This document shows positions 6,603-7,888 of a stretch of 7,888 nucleotides of DNA, piece by piece. How positions within the stretch are numbered: the first letter of the stretch is position 1; every line of letters starts with the position of its first letter. Below the pieces are notes generated by a model. The model made no database searches, had not been told where the DNA came from, and saw only the letters and a program-made list of their open reading frames with translations. Source of the stretch: Mucilaginibacter sp. (GTDB taxonomy: Bacteria > Bacteroidota > Bacteroidia > Sphingobacteriales > Sphingobacteriaceae). The position numbers and the translations under genes were made by a program. Where the stretch lies: positions 1-7,888 of the forward strand of contig JAICXZ010000118.1 of the NCBI GenBank assembly GCA_025934475.1, given 5' to 3'.

Positions 6603-7742
6603 ATGAAGCAGCAGGAAATTTTTAAAAAGATAGGCAATATTTTAAAAGAGCTTAATGAACAATATGAATACCTCGGAAGTGTAGATGTTCAGCAGTTGAA
6701 CGACCTGGAGTTGGAGCTCTTCGTCGCCAATGCACATTTTTTGGCCGAACACTCCGAAGTACTCCGCAAGCTCAATCAGCAAAACCTGCCTCCTGTCCCT
6801 GTTATCAAAGAAGATCCACCCAAAAAGCTTGCAGAAAAGTATTTCGAACCAGTTGTTCAACAGGCAAAGCCTGAACCGGTTATTCCTGCAAAAACAGTCG
6901 AGCCGGAACCCGACGAGTTGGAAGATAACCCGGTGCCGCACATTGACCTAACAGCAAACGGCGCGGACGACGATTTTTCAGTCGTGAGACGTGAAGAGCC
7001 CGGAGTGATCAAACATGAGTTGATACTGGACGAGTCGCAAAACTGGGAAGACGAAGAAGATACCGGTTTTGAAATTGAAGAAGTTCCGGAGCCGGAAGAG
7101 CCTGTTGTAGAGAAGCCACAAGCCGAGGCTGAGGAGACTGCTGAAGTAGCCGAACCGGAGCCTGAAAGGATAGTCCCACCTCCCGCTGAGATTAAACCCG
7201 CCGATATTAAACCAGTGGAGCCGAAGCTTGAAGAAGTTAAACCGGCCGGTGTTAAACCTGCTGAGGCAAAGCCAGCGGACGTTAAACCTGCAGAGCCGAA
7301 ACCGGCGGAAACTAAACCTGTTGAGCCGAAGCCAGCAGAGACAAAACCTGTTGAAGTTAAACCGGAGAAAATGACGCTTCCGGAAATTACTGCGATTGCT
7401 GAGGCCAAATTAGAATCAAAAACCGACGAGCCGCTTACCATCAACCAGAAGATATCAGCACAACTGAATAAAACGGCAAAACTTTCTGAACAGCTTCATC
7501 CGCATGCTATATCTGATCTGAAACAGGCCATCAACCTGAATGATAAGTTGCTATACATTAAGGACCTTTTTAATGGCTATAACCTGGCATACAGCGAAGC
7601 CATTGATATCCTGAACCGCTTACAAACATTTGAGGAAGCCGAAGAGTTCCTGCAAAATAATTATGCGGCTAAAAATCACTGGGAAAGTAAGCAGTCTACT
7701 GTGGATAAGTTTCATGCGCTTTTGAGAAGACGGTTCTCCTAA
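6603..7742 (+). CDS. Uncharacterised protein with helical ends joined by an acidic proline-rich linker and KP repeats
   Basis: This 379-residue protein has no function I recognise. Residues 1-62 are predicted helical and charged (MKQQEIFKKIGNILKEL...), possibly a coiled coil. Residues 63-195 are acidic and rich in Pro and Glu. Residues 196-255 are twelve xxKPx pentapeptides. Residues 276-379 look like a compact helical domain containing NLNDKLLYIKDLFNG, SEAIDILNRLQTFEEAEEFL and a Lys/Arg-rich end (LLRRRFS). That C-terminal wording resembles, from memory, domains in hypothetical proteins of other Bacteroidota; no named family is claimed. No signal peptide or membrane segment is visible, so the protein is probably cytoplasmic. 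The gene has an exact -7 element upstream and diverges from tdk. The start at 6603 is the first ATG and fits the promoter. It may be a scaffold or tether between two partners, but that is inference from shape alone. Confidence 0.88.
   Translation: MKQQEIFKKIGNILKELNEQYEYLGSVDVQQLNDLELELFVANAHFLAEHSEVLRKLNQQNLPPVPVIKEDPPKKLAEKYFEPVVQQAKPEPVIPAKTVEPEPDELEDNPVPHIDLTANGADDDFSVVRREEPGVIKHELILDESQNWEDEEDTGFEIEEVPEPEEPVVEKPQAEAEETAEVAEPEPERIVPPPAEIKPADIKPVEPKLEEVKPAGVKPAEAKPADVKPAEPKPAETKPVEPKPAETKPVEVKPEKMTLPEITAIAEAKLESKTDEPLTINQKISAQLNKTAKLSEQLHPHAISDLKQAINLNDKLLYIKDLFNGYNLAYSEAIDILNRLQTFEEAEEFLQNNYAAKNHWESKQSTVDKFHALLRRRFS
7188..7367 (+). repeat. Twelve-copy 15-bp coding repeat (xxKPx pentapeptides)
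   Basis: Twelve consecutive in-frame units encode EIKPA, DIKPV, EPKLE, EVKPA, GVKPA, EAKPA, DVKPA, EPKPA, ETKPV, EPKPA, ETKPV and EVKPE. Lys is constant at position 3 and Pro at position 4 in all but the third unit. Codons vary between units (AAA/AAG, CCT/CCG/CCA), so the copies are diverged rather than freshly expanded, except for the near-duplicate EPKPA-ETKPV pair at 7293-7352. The stretch should be an extended, polyproline-like, charge-alternating linker, somewhat like the KP-rich linkers of TonB, but no TonB membrane anchor is present. Confidence 0.9.
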
Positions 7743-7766
7743 GTGGCAGTAGCAGTAGCAGTGGCA
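7743..7766 (+). repeat. Hexanucleotide tandem repeat (GTRGCA)x4
   Basis: Directly after the TAA stop of the repeat-linker gene are GTGGCA, GTAGCA, GTAGCA and GTGGCA, followed by a partial GTC. It lies in the spacer between two convergent genes and encodes nothing evident. It is a small microsatellite that could vary in copy number. Confidence 0.75.
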
Positions 7767-7781
7767 GTCATTTTTTGACTG
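7765..7781 (+). terminator. Weak hairpin after the repeat-linker gene, possible terminator
   Basis: CAGTCA (7765-7770) pairs with TGACTG (7776-7781) around a five-T loop. The hairpin begins 23 bp after the stop codon, in the right place for a terminator between convergent genes. No T-run follows on either strand, so it is not a standard intrinsic terminator and its function is uncertain. Confidence 0.32.
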
Positions 7782-7793
7782 GCATAATTATTC

Positions 7794-7888
7794 TTAGCTG
7801 GCTATTTTCGCAAAAAAATTCATCGGCATATAATCCCCACTTTCACTGCTGGGCCTATTATTTTTATTGACCAATTCAACGACTGCAA
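7794..7888 (-). CDS. C-terminal end of an unidentified convergent protein (partial)
   Basis: On the minus strand one frame is open from the window edge to TAA at 7796-7794. It encodes 30 residues starting AVVELVNKNNRPSS and ending MNFFAKIAS. Composition and codons look like a real protein end, and a convergent neighbour fits the hairpin between the two genes. I cannot name the product. Another minus-strand frame is also open for 22 codons at the edge but reads less like a protein. That this is a true gene is inference. Confidence 0.5.
   Translation of the reverse strand, partial: AVVELVNKNNRPSSESGDYMPMNFFAKIAS

Noticed and set aside
6857..7444. 195-codon minus-strand open frame rich in Gly, Ser and Ala with a five-residue period
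   Set aside because: It is the antisense shadow of the KP pentapeptide repeat in the 6603-7742 gene. The period comes from the 15-bp repeat, and the plus-strand gene has the promoter and the folded ends.
7822..7888. Second minus-strand open frame at the right edge ending at a TGA near 7820
   Set aside because: Its 22 residues are less protein-like than the frame ending at 7794, which runs further and ends in a plausible C-terminus. Both cannot be excluded from so little sequence.

Overview
The window looks like chromosome from a Bacteroidota bacterium, most likely family Sphingobacteriaceae (Mucilaginibacter/Pedobacter-like). This rests on the moderate GC content, AT-rich gene starts without clear Shine-Dalgarno sites, TAnnTTTG-type -7 promoter elements, a lipoprotein with a Bacteroidota-style surface-export signal after its cysteine, and a thymidine kinase of the Bacteroidota type. 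The genus is inference.

Layout, left to right. (1) The last 20 codons of an unidentified plus-strand gene (1-63). (2) A large soluble sensor protein (95-3478, +), organised as PAS-like, GAF, histidine kinase, receiver, PAS and a second histidine kinase. (3) A convergent single-domain CheY-like response regulator (3482-3835, -), whose stop lies 3 bp from that of the kinase. (4) A short spacer with a convincing intrinsic terminator and a 14-bp palindrome. (5) A GH13 alpha-amylase-family lipoprotein with a CBM48-like N-terminal domain (3934-5850, -). (6) Thymidine kinase tdk (5955-6533, -). (7) A 69-bp divergent promoter region with a good TAnnTTTG element inside a small inverted repeat. (8) A 379-residue protein of unknown function (6603-7742, +), with conserved-looking helical ends joined by an acidic, proline-rich linker and twelve xxKPx pentapeptides. 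(9) A convergent intergenic region with a hexanucleotide repeat and a hairpin. (10) The last 30 codons of an unidentified minus-strand gene (7794-7888).

The kinase and the small regulator are plausible phosphorelay partners by adjacency, though convergent transcription means they are not an operon. The amylase would act at the cell surface on starch or glycogen. No SusC/SusD-like genes are visible, so this is not a recognisable polysaccharide-utilisation locus within the window. tdk is a nucleotide-salvage gene with no obvious functional tie to its neighbours. I see no mobile element, CRISPR array, tRNA, rRNA or clearly new defence or biosynthetic system. The most unusual items are the two-kinase sensor, the terminator/palindrome spacer, and the repeat-linker protein.
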